Numbered from the stretch's first letter, positions 36,435 to 45,113 are shown. The stretch: 64,000 nucleotides of DNA from Streptomyces sp. NBC_01233 (GCF_035989305.1 NZ_CP108514.1:7110501-7174500); one strand, 5' to 3'. Made by a program: numbers and translations. Notes: generated by a model from the letters alone, not told the origin.

Positions 36435-36480
36435 GGCCCATCCTGGCGGGACGGGGAGCCGGCGCGCACCCGGATTTCCG

Positions 36481-36954
36481 TCAGGCCGGCAGCCAACCCG
36501 GCCACCACGGCGGCACGTTGTCGAGCCCGCACCGCTCCAGGTTCCCGGGGTATCCGTCCAGCGTCCCCTTCGTGGCGAAGAACAGGAGCACCACCAGCGC
36601 GAGCACGAGCAGGGACGGCACGGGGCGCAACGGCAGGGGCAGCTGTCGGCTGAGGAAGGCGATCAGCAGCGCGAGGAACGCGCATCCCGGCACCATCAGC
36701 ACCAGCAGGAAGGTCATCTCGAACCGTCCGCCCGCCTCCCAGCCGGCGTCGCAGTACGCGCGGGCGCGGGAGGCGAGCGCGATGGCGGAGTACCCGGCCG
36801 CGGCTCCGACCAGCGCCGCCGTCACCAGCAGCAGGGCCGTGGCCCGCCGCCCGGGCGGCCTCGCGGGGACCTGGTACCAGGTCTGGGGCCGGTAGGGAGG
36901 CTGCGCCGAGGACGGGGACTGCGGCGGGTGCGGAGGAAGATCGGATTGCGTCAC
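36481..36954 (-). CDS. Small membrane protein of unknown function
   Basis: 157 residues, GTG start with CGAGGTG upstream. A Pro-rich cytoplasmic N-terminus (1-38) is followed by three hydrophobic helices (ATALLLVTAALVGAAAGYSA; FLLVLMVPGCAFLALLIAFL; VPSLLVLALVVLLFFA). An extracytoplasmic loop (ASRARAYCDAGWEAGGR) and a Trp-rich tail (DNVPPWWPGWLPA) are also present. One Cys in the loop and one near the end could form a disulfide. No family recognised. Confidence 0.65.
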   Translation of the reverse strand: MTQSDLPPHPPQSPSSAQPPYRPQTWYQVPARPPGRRATALLLVTAALVGAAAGYSAIALASRARAYCDAGWEAGGRFEMTFLLVLMVPGCAFLALLIAFLSRQLPLPLRPVPSLLVLALVVLLFFATKGTLDGYPGNLERCGLDNVPPWWPGWLPA

Positions 36955-36981
36955 GACACCTCGTGACGCGGCCTTCGCCGC

Positions 36982-37779
36982 CTACGGTTGCGCGAACCCC
37001 GCCCCGATGTCCCGCAGCCGCGCGTGGAGTTCGGCGAAGACGGCCGCCGCCCGGTCGCCCGGCCAGCCGGCCGGGAGCAGCTCGCGCGGCAGGCCCGGGT
37101 CGGCGTACGGCAGGCGCCGCCAGGAGTCCAGCGCGAACAGGTAGCCGCGGTAGGCCTCCTCCGGCGTGGGCTCCGGGCCCGACTGGAGGGCGCGCAGAGC
37201 CGGCTCGTGCAGGTCGAGGAATTCCTCGTGCTGTTTGGCCAGGGCCGCCAGGTCCCACCAGCGGGCCACCGCCTCGGCGCTCGGCGCGAAGCCGAGGTGG
37301 GCGCCGCGGAACAGCTCCACGTATGGCGTCAGGTGCAGCCGCTCCAGCGTGTGCGCGGTCTCCTCGGCCAGCCGGGCCGGGGCGATCCACACGCCCGGCG
37401 CCACCGCGCCGAAACCGAGCCGGGCCAGCCGGGAACGCAGCAGGTGCCGCTTGTTCCGTTCCTGTTCCGGGACGGAGAACACCGCCACCAGCCACTCGTC
37501 CGACAGCTGCGGACTGCCGTAGATCCGGCGGTCGCCGTCGTCCAGCAGCTGCTGCGCCTCCTCGGAGAGCCCGTACGCCGCCGAGCCGTCCGCGGCGCGC
37601 TCGGGCAGCAGGAAGCCGCGCCGCTTCAGCCGGGACACCGACGAGCGGACCGACGGGGCGTCCACGCCGACCGCGCCCAGCAGGCGGACCAGCGCGGACA
37701 CCGGGACCGGGCCCTCGAAGGCCCGCCCGTAGGCTCCGTAGAATGTGACGATCAGGGATCGCGGGGTGTGCTCGACCAC
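36982..37779 (-). CDS. PaaX-family transcriptional repressor
   Basis: 265 residues. An N-terminal winged helix (RSLIVTFYGAYGRA... APSVRSSVSRLKRRGFLLPE), the central PaaX region (WLVAVFSVPEQERNKRHLLRSRLARLGFG) and a C-terminal helical domain match PaaX, the repressor of phenylacetyl-CoA catabolism that releases DNA on binding an aryl-CoA. It lies directly downstream of the aryl-CoA ligase, so it probably senses the aminobenzoyl-CoA (or related) thioester and controls this cluster. Confidence 0.88.
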   Translation of the reverse strand: MVEHTPRSLIVTFYGAYGRAFEGPVPVSALVRLLGAVGVDAPSVRSSVSRLKRRGFLLPERAADGSAAYGLSEEAQQLLDDGDRRIYGSPQLSDEWLVAVFSVPEQERNKRHLLRSRLARLGFGAVAPGVWIAPARLAEETAHTLERLHLTPYVELFRGAHLGFAPSAEAVARWWDLAALAKQHEEFLDLHEPALRALQSGPEPTPEEAYRGYLFALDSWRRLPYADPGLPRELLPAGWPGDRAAAVFAELHARLRDIGAGFAQP

Positions 37780-37783
37780 GGTT

Positions 37784-39478
37784 TCACTCTAGGCCGTCGA
37801 GCCGGTCGAGCCGGTCGAGCCGGTCGAGCCGGTCGAGCCGGTCGGGCCGGTCCGGCCGGGCGCCGGGATCCCGCAGCCGGAAGCGCTGCAGCTTGCCCGT
37901 GGCCGTGCGCGGGAGCGCGGAGAGGAAGACGAAGGAGCGCGGGCACTTGTGCGGGGCCAGCTCCTCCCGCATGAAGGTGCGCAGGGCCTCCTCGGTGAGG
38001 ACCACACCGTCACGTGCGACGGTGTACGCCACCACGATCTGCCCGCGTCGCTCGTCCGGGCGGCCCACCACCGCCGCCTCCACCACGTCCGGGTGGCGCA
38101 GCAGGGCCTCCTCCACCTCCGGGCCCGCGATGTTGTATCCGGCCGAGACGATCATGTCGTCGGCCCGGGCGACGTAGCGGAAGTAGCCCTCCGGATCGCG
38201 CACGTAGGTGTCACCGGTCAGGTTCCAGCCGTCCTGTACGTACTCACGCTGCCGGGGGTCCGCCAGGTAGCGGCAGCCCACCGGGCCGCGTACGGCCAGC
38301 AGCCCCGGCTCGTTGTCCGCGACCGGCCGGCCGGACCGGTCCACCACCCGGGCCTGCCAGCCCGGCACCACCCGGCCGGTCGTACCGGGCCGGATCTCCT
38401 CGTCGGCGGCGGAGATGAAGATGTGCAGGAGCTCGGTCGCCCCGATGCCGTTGATGATCCGCAGGCCGGTGCGCTCGTACCAGGCCTGCCAGGTGGCGGC
38501 GGGCAGGTTCTCCCCGGCCGAGACGCAGCGGCGCAGCGCGGACAGGTCGTACATGCCCACGTCGTAGGGGCCCAGGGCGTCCAGCATCGTCCGGTACGCG
38601 GTGGGCGCGGTGAACAGCACCGTCACCCGGTGCTCCGCGAGCGCGGGCAGCAGCCGGCGCGGCACCGCCTCCTCCAGCAGCAGCGCGGAAGCGCCCGCCC
38701 GCAGCGGGAAGACGACCAGCCCGCCGAGGCCGAAGGTGAACCCGAGCGGCGGGCTGCCCGCGAACACGTCGTCCGGTCGGGGGCGCAGCACGCTGCGGGA
38801 AAAGGTGTCTGCGACGGCGAGCAGGTCGCGGTGGAAGTGCATGCAGCCCTTGGGCCGGCCGGTGGTCCCGGAGGTGAAGGCGATCAGGGCGACGTCGTCG
38901 GCGGAGGTCGGGGCGGCCGGGAAGGGCCCCTCGTGTCTCTCGGCCAGCCGCAGCAGATCGTCCGGGGCGCCGCCCCCGTACGCGGTGATCCGCAGCCCCG
39001 GCACCTCGGCCTTGACCAGGTCGTCCAGCACGTCCGCATGGCACAGGGCGTGCTGGACCCGGGCCATCGCGCACACCGTGGCCAGCTCCTTCGCGCGCTG
39101 CTGGGGCAGTACGGTCACCGCCACCGCGCCCGCCTTCATGACCGCCAGCCAGCAGGCGGCGAGCCAGGGGCCGGTGGGTCCGCGCAGCAGCACCCGGTTG
39201 CCGGGGACGACGCCGAGGTCGACGGTGAGCACGTGGGCGAGGCGGTCCACGCGCTCGCGCAGCCCGCCGTACGTCCACACCTCACCCGAGCCGCTGCGGA
39301 AGGCCGGGCGGTCGGCGCCCGCCGGGCCGAACCGGGCGATGGTGGCGTCGAGCAGCTCCGCCCCGCAGTTCAGGCGGTCGGGGTAGGCCAGTTCGGGCAG
39401 ATCGAAGACCAGCTCCGGCCAGGTGTCGACGGGTGGCAGATGGTCACGGGCGAAGGTGTCCGTGTGAGCGGAAGGCAT
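37784..39478 (-). CDS. Aryl-CoA ligase (2-aminobenzoate/benzoate-CoA ligase type)
   Basis: 564 residues from the ATG at 39478; a reading from 39718 adds an 80-residue non-homologous leader. Activates an aromatic acid through an acyl-AMP to the CoA thioester. AMP-binding motif IAFTSGTTGRPKGCMHFHRD, NGIGATELLHIFIS, DGWNLTGDTYVRDPEGYF and the C-terminal catalytic lysine region PRTATGKLQRFRL are intact. GATELLHIF is typical of benzoate/aminobenzoate ligases. The C-terminus ends in a DRLDRLDRL tail encoded by a 9-bp tandem repeat. It is divergent from acyl-CoA dehydrogenase. Confidence 0.88.
   Translation of the reverse strand: MPSAHTDTFARDHLPPVDTWPELVFDLPELAYPDRLNCGAELLDATIARFGPAGADRPAFRSGSGEVWTYGGLRERVDRLAHVLTVDLGVVPGNRVLLRGPTGPWLAACWLAVMKAGAVAVTVLPQQRAKELATVCAMARVQHALCHADVLDDLVKAEVPGLRITAYGGGAPDDLLRLAERHEGPFPAAPTSADDVALIAFTSGTTGRPKGCMHFHRDLLAVADTFSRSVLRPRPDDVFAGSPPLGFTFGLGGLVVFPLRAGASALLLEEAVPRRLLPALAEHRVTVLFTAPTAYRTMLDALGPYDVGMYDLSALRRCVSAGENLPAATWQAWYERTGLRIINGIGATELLHIFISAADEEIRPGTTGRVVPGWQARVVDRSGRPVADNEPGLLAVRGPVGCRYLADPRQREYVQDGWNLTGDTYVRDPEGYFRYVARADDMIVSAGYNIAGPEVEEALLRHPDVVEAAVVGRPDERRGQIVVAYTVARDGVVLTEEALRTFMREELAPHKCPRSFVFLSALPRTATGKLQRFRLRDPGARPDRPDRLDRLDRLDRLDRLDGLE
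37796..37858. repeat. 9-bp tandem repeat encoding the ligase C-terminal tail
   Basis: Six perfect copies of GTCGAGCCG plus a seventh with one change. Read on the minus strand they add repeated RLD triplets after the last conserved ligase residue, ending LDGLE. Copy number is likely to vary between strains without harming the enzyme. Confidence 0.85.
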
Positions 39479-39605
39479 GAGGTCCAAGGCGGGTCGCCCC
39501 CTGCAGCGGTCCGGAGTGGGGTGGGGCCGGCCGTGCTGTTGCCCTACGAGCGTATCGTGATGGTGACGGCAGTCAACAGGACGCGATAGATGCGGGGACA
39601 TTCGG

Positions 39606-40751
39606 ATGACCGGATTCGCGCTCGGGGTGGACCAGGAGGAGTGGTGCGGGCAGTTGCGCGCACTGGCGGCCGACCGGCTGAGGCCGCTGGCCGAGAAGGG
39701 GGAACCGGGAAGGGTCAACCGGCCGCTGCTGGCCGCGCTGGGTGAGCTGGGCCTGCTGGAGCGGGTGTTCGCCTCGGGCGCGCTGGAACTGTGCCTGCTG
39801 CGCGAGTCCCTCGCCTACGGCTGCACGGAGGCCGAGACGGCTCTCGCCCTCCAGGGGCTGGGGGCCTACCCGGTGCTCAAGGCCGGGAGCGAGGCGCAGC
39901 GGGAGCGCTGGCTGCCGCAGGTGCGCGCCGGGCGGGCGGTGGCGGCCTTCGCGCTGAGCGAGCCGGGCGCCGGCTCGGACGCGGCGGCGCTGGCGCTCGC
40001 GGCCGAGGCCGACCCGGGCGCGCGGGGCGGCTGGCGGCTCGGCGGGGAGAAGTGCTGGATCTCCAACGCCCCGGAAGCGGATTTCTACACGGTGTTCGCC
40101 CGGACGGGTGAGGGGCCGGGGGCGAAGGGGGTCTCGGCCTTCCTGGTCCCGGCCGACCGTCCCGGACTCTCCGGCGAAGCGCTGGACATGCTGTCCCCGC
40201 ACCCGATCGGCTCCCTCACCTTCGACGGGGTCCCGGTCGGCCCGCGGGACCTGCTCGGCGAACCCGGGCGGGGCTTCCGTGTCGCGATGGACACCCTGAA
40301 CCTCTTCCGGCCGAGCGTCGGCGCCTTCGCGGTGGGCATGGCCCGCGCCGCGCTCGACGCGACGCTCGCGTACACGGCGGGGCGGGCGGCCTTCGGCGGG
40401 ACGCTGAGCGACCTCCAGGCGGTGGCGCACCGCGTGGCCGAGATGGCCACCCGCACGGAGGCGGCCCGGCTGCTGGTGTACGCGGCGGCCGGGGCCTACG
40501 ACCGGGGCGCCGCCGACGTTCCGCGCCGGGCGGCCATGGCGAAACTGCTGGCCACGGAGACGGCCCAGTACGTGGTCGACCACGCGGTCCAGCTGCACGG
40601 GGCGGTCGCCCTGCGGCGGGGCCACCTGCTGGAGCACCTCTACCGGGAGGTGCGGGCGCCGAGGATCTACGAGGGGGCGAGCGAGGTGCAGCGCACGATC
40701 ATCGCGAAGGAGCTGTACGGGACGCTGCCCGGGGAGGTGGCGGCCGGATGA
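39606..40751 (+). CDS. Acyl-CoA dehydrogenase
   Basis: 381 residues. FAD-dependent alpha,beta-oxidation of an acyl-CoA. Signatures are VAAFALSEPGAGSDAAAL, GEKCWISNAPEADFYTVFAR and the catalytic-base region RIYEGASEVQRTIIAKELYG. It is divergent from the CoA ligase across 127 bp that should carry both promoters, and its stop overlaps ridA (ATGA). It probably oxidises a ring-derived cyclohexenoyl-type CoA. Confidence 0.88.
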   Translation: MTGFALGVDQEEWCGQLRALAADRLRPLAEKGEPGRVNRPLLAALGELGLLERVFASGALELCLLRESLAYGCTEAETALALQGLGAYPVLKAGSEAQRERWLPQVRAGRAVAAFALSEPGAGSDAAALALAAEADPGARGGWRLGGEKCWISNAPEADFYTVFARTGEGPGAKGVSAFLVPADRPGLSGEALDMLSPHPIGSLTFDGVPVGPRDLLGEPGRGFRVAMDTLNLFRPSVGAFAVGMARAALDATLAYTAGRAAFGGTLSDLQAVAHRVAEMATRTEAARLLVYAAAGAYDRGAADVPRRAAMAKLLATETAQYVVDHAVQLHGAVALRRGHLLEHLYREVRAPRIYEGASEVQRTIIAKELYGTLPGEVAAG

Positions 40752-41146
40752 GCCCGGACCGGATCAACCCGCCGGAACTGTCGCCGGCGACGGGCTTCTC
40801 GCACGCGGTGGCCGCCACCGGCTCCCGGCTCGTCTTCCTGGCCGGCCAGACCGCCCTGGACGGCTCGGGCAAGGTGGTGGGGGAGACCCTGCCGGAGCAG
40901 TTCGAGGTAGCCCTGACCAACCTCCTGGCCGCCCTCGCGGCGGCGGGCGGCGCCGCGAGGGACCTGGCCAGGGTGACGGTGTACGCCGTGGACGTGGCGT
41001 CGTACCGCGCGTGCTCGGCCGAACTGGGCCGGATCTGGCACCGGCTGGCGGGCCGCGACTACCCGGCGATGGCCGTCATCGGCGTGGTCCGCCTCTGGGA
41101 CGAGCAGGCCCAGGTCGAACTCGACGGGGTCGCGGTCCTGCCGTGA
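40748..41146 (+). CDS. RidA-family enamine/imine deaminase
   Basis: 132 residues. YjgF/RidA trimer fold with LVFLAGQTALDGSGKVVG, the arginine-bearing ARVTVYAVDVASY and YPAMAVIGVVRLWDEQAQVELDGVAVLP. RidA hydrolyses reactive enamines and imines. In an aminobenzoyl-CoA pathway it would remove the amino group as ammonia after dearomatisation, which is why its coupling to the dehydrogenase supports that substrate. Confidence 0.85.
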   Translation: MSPDRINPPELSPATGFSHAVAATGSRLVFLAGQTALDGSGKVVGETLPEQFEVALTNLLAALAAAGGAARDLARVTVYAVDVASYRACSAELGRIWHRLAGRDYPAMAVIGVVRLWDEQAQVELDGVAVLP

Positions 41147-41175
41147 CCGCCGAAGGGGAGCGGGGCCCGTGCCGC

Positions 41176-41385
41176 TCAGCCCCGCGCACGGGTCTGGCGG
41201 TACTCCCGCGTCGTGACGCCGCCGACGCCCCAGTCCTCCAGGTCGACCTCGTCGATGAGGACGAAGGTGGTGGCCGGGTCCTTGTCGAGGACCCTGACCA
41301 GCAGGTCGGTCACGCCGGCGATGATCTCGGCCTTCTGGGCGGCGGTGGCGCCCTCACGGGTGATCTTGACGTTGACGTACGGCAT
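41176..41385 (-). CDS. 4-oxalocrotonate tautomerase-family enzyme
   Basis: 69 residues. After initiator removal it begins PYVNVKITREGATAAQKAEI, with the catalytic Pro1 of the tautomerase superfamily, followed by LIDEVDLEDWGVGGVTTREY. Keto-enol tautomerisation of a small oxo-acid is expected; the substrate is unknown. It lies 53 bp after the SDR gene on the same strand and is probably in one unit with it, controlled by the divergent LysR protein. Confidence 0.82.
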   Translation of the reverse strand: MPYVNVKITREGATAAQKAEIIAGVTDLLVRVLDKDPATTFVLIDEVDLEDWGVGGVTTREYRQTRARG

Positions 41386-41438
41386 GGCGGTGGATGTCCT
41401 TCCGGTGAGAGGGGAGTGCGCGGGCGGGCAGGCGGGGT

Positions 41439-42218
41439 TCAGGCGGCGCGGCCGGTCACGTGACCGCCGTCCACGCGCAGGGCGTGGCCGGTGACGAACG
41501 TGGCGCCCGCGAGGTAGAGCACGGCGTCGGCGACCTCGGGGGCCTCGCCGACCCGGTTCAGCAGGGCGAGTCCGCCGAAGGAGTCCACGTCGGAGCCCGC
41601 GTGCAGCGGAGTGCGGATGATGCCGGGTGACACGAGGTTGACGCGGATCCCGTCGGCGGCGAGCTCGGCGGCCAGGCTGGTCGTCAGCGCGTGCACCCCG
41701 GCCTTGCTGACCACGGGCGCGGAGGCAGGGAAGCCGGCCAGCGCGTGGTCCACCAGGACGGTGCCGATGTTGACGATGCTGCCGCCGCGGCCCTGGGCGC
41801 GCAGCGCCCGCACCACGGCCTGGGTGGTGAGGTAGGTCCCCTTGAGGTTGCCCGTCAGGAATCCGTCGAGCTCGGCCTCGGTGACCTCGGTGAAGGGCTT
41901 GGAGGCGAAGGTGCCCGCGTTGTTCACCAGGACGTCGATCCCGCCGAACCGGTCGAGCGCGGTGTGGACGAGCGCCTCGCCGGTCTCCGGTTCGGCGATG
42001 GCGCCCGCGACCCAGGCGGTGCGCTCCGGGTGCCCGAGACCGGCGGCCGCCTTGGCGAGGCGGTCGGAGTCCCGGCCGTTGAGGACGACGTTGGCGCCAC
42101 TCGCCAGGAAGGCGCGGGCGATGTCCAGCCCGATGCCGCTGGAGGAGCCGGTGACGAGAGCCGTGATGGCGTTCGTGTTCGTGTTCGTGTTCGTGTTGGC
42201 GTTGGCGTTGGCGGTCAT
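41439..42218 (-). CDS. Short-chain dehydrogenase-like protein with altered active site
   Basis: 259 residues. Rossmann features are intact: ALVTGSSSGIG (20-30), VLVNNAG (97-102) and an N-terminal Asn/Thr dipeptide tract (NANANTNTNTNTN) from a hexanucleotide repeat. The catalytic YxxxK is altered: the segment reads FPASAPVVSK, with Lys172 kept but Pro168 where Tyr is expected, and the upstream Ser is replaced in GTVLVDH. It may be inactive, use another residue, or act as a binding protein. Divergent from a LysR regulator. Confidence 0.8.
   Translation of the reverse strand: MTANANANTNTNTNTNAITALVTGSSSGIGLDIARAFLASGANVVLNGRDSDRLAKAAAGLGHPERTAWVAGAIAEPETGEALVHTALDRFGGIDVLVNNAGTFASKPFTEVTEAELDGFLTGNLKGTYLTTQAVVRALRAQGRGGSIVNIGTVLVDHALAGFPASAPVVSKAGVHALTTSLAAELAADGIRVNLVSPGIIRTPLHAGSDVDSFGGLALLNRVGEAPEVADAVLYLAGATFVTGHALRVDGGHVTGRAA
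42171..42212. repeat. Hexanucleotide tandem repeat at the SDR 5' end
   Basis: Four GTTCGT units followed by three GTTGGC units. On the minus strand they encode alternating Asn-Ala and Asn-Thr just after the start codon, ahead of the conserved Rossmann strand. Likely to vary in length between strains. Confidence 0.85.
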
Positions 42219-42310
42219 GGTGTGTGCCTTCCGGGGCGAGGGTCCGTCCTGCTGACACCGGAAACCTACGAACCATCAACCCATAACACCACGACGAAAA
42301 TTGAAGCGTG

Positions 42311-42329
42311 CCATAATCCCGCGTTATGG
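42311..42329. promoter_or_regulatory. Candidate LysR operator overlapping the lysR start
   Basis: CCATAA-TCCCGCG-TTATGG is a 6-bp inverted repeat with a 7-bp spacer whose right arm contains the lysR ATG. A second CCATAA lies at 42281-42286, 30 bp upstream. This suits autorepression and control of the divergent SDR-tautomerase unit. Confidence 0.5.
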
Positions 42330-43252
42330 ATGTGGATCTGCGCGACCTGGAGCTCCTGGACGCCACCGCCGAGACCGGCTCGCTGACCGCGGCCGCCGAG
42401 AAGCTCTACGTGAGCCAGCCGGCCCTCAGCCAGCGGCTCACCCGCCTGGAGGCCCGCCTGGGCGCGCCCCTCTTCGACCGCAAGGGCCGCCGCCTGGTCC
42501 CCACCGCCGCCGGCCGCCGGATGCTCGTGGCGGCCCGCCAGGTCCTCGGTGAACTGGCCTCGGCCTCCCGGGACCTGAGGGAGATCCGCGACGGGCGCGA
42601 CCGGCGGGTCCGCTTCACCGCGCAGTGCAGCACGACCTTCCCCTGGCTGCCGCCCGTGCTGCGCGCCTTCCGCAAGCGCGAGCCGGACATCGACGTACGC
42701 CTGGAGACCGTCCCCGACGACGCGCCGATCCCGGCGCTGCTCGCCGACCTCGTCGACGTCGCGCTGGTCACCAAGCCGGATCTGCAGATGGACCGGGTGT
42801 CCCTGACCAAGCTGTTCGACGACGAGATGATGGCCGTGGTGCCGGCTGGACACCCGTGGGCCGCGCGGGCGCACCTGACCGCCCGTGACTTCGACGGAGT
42901 CGACCTGGTCCTCTACGACGGCTACGACCAGAGCCGCATCCCCTCGATGCCGCTCCCGATCCCGCCGGGGTCCCGGCCCGGCCGGATCACCACCATGCCG
43001 GTGGTCACCGAACTGGTGGTCGAGATGGTCGCGGGCGGCCAGGGCGTGACGGTCCTGCCCAACTGGGTGGCCGCCCCGTACGTCGCCTCGCACGGCCTCG
43101 CCCTCGTGCGGATCGGCGCGCAGCCGCTGACCCGCACCTGGTTCTGCGCCACTCGGACCGGGCCGCGCCCGCCCCATCTGGAGGCCTTCGTCGAGGAAGT
43201 CACGGCCTGCCTGACGGCCCCCCGGGCTGCGCTCCCGGGCGGCGGCGCCTGA
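42326..43252 (+). CDS. LysR-family transcriptional regulator
   Basis: 308 residues. N-terminal HTH (LELLDATAETGSLTAAAEKLYVSQPALSQRLTRLEARLG) and a periplasmic-binding-like effector domain (VRFTAQCSTTFPWLPPVLRAF, VALVTKPDLQMDRV). It is divergent from the SDR-tautomerase unit, with inverted CCATAA repeats at its start, so it probably regulates both itself and that unit. The resemblance to MetR-type effector domains is weak and no ligand is claimed. Confidence 0.88.
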   Translation: MDVDLRDLELLDATAETGSLTAAAEKLYVSQPALSQRLTRLEARLGAPLFDRKGRRLVPTAAGRRMLVAARQVLGELASASRDLREIRDGRDRRVRFTAQCSTTFPWLPPVLRAFRKREPDIDVRLETVPDDAPIPALLADLVDVALVTKPDLQMDRVSLTKLFDDEMMAVVPAGHPWAARAHLTARDFDGVDLVLYDGYDQSRIPSMPLPIPPGSRPGRITTMPVVTELVVEMVAGGQGVTVLPNWVAAPYVASHGLALVRIGAQPLTRTWFCATRTGPRPPHLEAFVEEVTACLTAPRAALPGGGA

Positions 43253-43540
43253 GGGGCCTCGGGCGACGGGCTCCGGGACGGGTCCGTCCGAGATGCGGCA
43301 CGCCGGGGTCTGGTGCGGACTCGGAGTGCCGATCGACCACCCGCGGTCCGGGTTCGCACCGTCCAGTGGAGGAACGCGCCGTTCCCACCCCGAGGCCGTC
43401 CTGGACCTCATCCGGACGGCCGCCCGCTCGGTCTGACAGCCGCCCGCTCCGTCTGACCGCCGCCCGCGACCGGGCCCGCCCGTCGTACCCGCCACGGTGA
43501 GGGGCGGGTACGCGGCGCCGCCCGGCCGGCAGGCCGCCTC

Positions 43541-44911
43541 CTAGCCCTCCAGCAGGCGGCCCATCCACTCCTCGATCCCGGCGACCGTGCGCGGCAGCGC
43601 GCCCGACATCAGGCGGGCGCCGTCCGCCGTGATGACCAGGTCGTCCTCGATGCGGACCCCGATGCCCCGCAGCTCCGCGGGGAGGGTCTCGTCGTCGGGC
43701 TGGAGGTACAGGCCCGGCTCCACCGTGAGGACCTGGCCCTCCTCCAGGACGCCGTCCAGGTAGGTCTCCGCCCGCGCCTTCGCGCAGTCGTGCACGTCCA
43801 GCCCCAGCATGTGCCCGCTGCTGCACAGTGTGTACCGCCGGTGCAGGTCGCCCTCCGCGTCCTTCAGGACGCCCCACTCCGCCAGGCCCTCCGCGATCAC
43901 CCGCATCCCGGCCCGGTGGAAGTCCCCGAAGCTCGCGCCCGGGCGCAGCGCCGCCATGCCCGCTTCCTGGGCGGCCAGGACCAGCTCGTAGACCTGCCGC
44001 TGGACGGGGGAGAAGCGGCCCGACAGTGGGAGGGTGCGGGTGATGTCCGCCGTGTAGAGGGTGTCCGTCTCCACGCCCGCGTCCAGCAGGAGCAGTTCGT
44101 CCCCGTTCAGCCGGCCGTCGTTGCGGATCCAGTGCAGCGTGCAGGCGTGGGCGCCCGAGGCGGCGATGGTCTCGTACCCGGTGCCGTTGCCCTCGGCCCG
44201 CGCGCGCAGGCCGAAGACCCCCTCGATCCACCGCTCCCCGCGCGGATGGGCCAGCGCGCGCGGCAGGGCCCGTACGACGTCCTCGAAGCCCGCCGTCGTG
44301 TGGTCGACGGCCAGCTGCAGCTGCTCGACCTCCCACGCGTCCTTCACCAGGCGCAACTCCGAGAGCACGGAGGCCAGTTCCGCATCGGAGGCCGCGTTGC
44401 GGCCCGCCGGTGACCCCAGCTCGTCCAGGTGCGCGCAGCGGATGCCGGTGAGGCGCTGCGCCTCCGCCAGGTCCGGCCGGCGGCCCACCCAGAACTCCCC
44501 GTACCGGCGGTCCCGGAAGAACTCCTCGTTCCCGTCCGCCCGCGGCGAGCGCGGCCGCAGGTAGAGCACCGCCTCGTGCGCGTGCGGGCCAGAGGGCTCC
44601 AGGACCAGGACGTGACCGGCCTGGTCCTCGCCCGTGAGGCCCGTCAGCCAGGCGTACGCGCTGTGCGGGCGGAAGCGGTGGTCGCAGTCGTTGGAGCGGA
44701 CCTTCAGTTCGCCGGCGGGGACGATCAGCCGCTCGCCGGGGAAGCGGGCCGAGAGCCGTGCCCGGCGGGCCGGGGTGACGGCGTGGGCCGGGACGCGTGC
44801 GGAGTCGGGGAGCGGGGAAGCGGCCCAGTCGCCCGCCATGAAGCGGGACAACTCCGGTGATACCGGGCGGTCGTGACTGCCCGTGTTGAGGAGGGCGGGG
44901 GTCTTGGTCAC
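43541..44911 (-). CDS. pepP: Xaa-Pro aminopeptidase (aminopeptidase P, M24B)
   Basis: 456 residues, GTG start with AAGGAG five bases upstream. Removes an N-terminal residue before proline or hydroxyproline. Pita-bread fold with the five metal ligands: LLDAGVE (Asp), YTADITRT (Asp), GHMLGLDVHD (His), TVEPGLYL (Glu) and GVRIEDD (Glu). It is divergent from the secreted collagenase and shares its control region, so it probably trims Pro-rich collagen peptides inside the cell. Confidence 0.92.
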   Translation of the reverse strand: MTKTPALLNTGSHDRPVSPELSRFMAGDWAASPLPDSARVPAHAVTPARRARLSARFPGERLIVPAGELKVRSNDCDHRFRPHSAYAWLTGLTGEDQAGHVLVLEPSGPHAHEAVLYLRPRSPRADGNEEFFRDRRYGEFWVGRRPDLAEAQRLTGIRCAHLDELGSPAGRNAASDAELASVLSELRLVKDAWEVEQLQLAVDHTTAGFEDVVRALPRALAHPRGERWIEGVFGLRARAEGNGTGYETIAASGAHACTLHWIRNDGRLNGDELLLLDAGVETDTLYTADITRTLPLSGRFSPVQRQVYELVLAAQEAGMAALRPGASFGDFHRAGMRVIAEGLAEWGVLKDAEGDLHRRYTLCSSGHMLGLDVHDCAKARAETYLDGVLEEGQVLTVEPGLYLQPDDETLPAELRGIGVRIEDDLVITADGARLMSGALPRTVAGIEEWMGRLLEG

Positions 44912-44954
44912 GAGGCTCCTTCAAGAAAGATGCGAACTGATGGGCGCACAGGTC

Positions 44955-44985
44955 TTGTCAGTGCAATTTCACATTACTATGTTAC
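44955..44985 (+). promoter_or_regulatory. Collagenase promoter with regulon operator (copy 1)
   Basis: -35 TTGTCA (44955-44960), exactly 17 bp, -10 TATGTT (44978-44983). The spacer contains GCAATTTCACATTAC, a variant of the palindrome AATGT-C-ACATT seen before four other units of the island. The 31-bp element is identical at 30 positions to 58803-58833 before the peptide transporter. An operator inside the spacer predicts repression. Confidence 0.75.
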
Positions 44986-45113
44986 AGCTCACACCGCGGC
45001 ACGTTAACCCCCGTCAAACGCCGTGTGACCCAGGGCAGTTGGCCCAGAACAGACGAACTCAGGGCAGTTCACGCACCACCCCCCACCTCACCCTCTCCAA
45101 ACAGGAGTTCTCG

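Noticed and set aside
43293..43436. Possible 47-codon ORF after lysR (MRHAGVWCGLGVPIDHP, ending DLIRTAARSV)
   Set aside because: The C-terminal part looks protein-like, but there is no ribosome-binding site or recognisable family, and it may be a remnant. The 43253-43540 gap otherwise shows only G/C-rich sequence.
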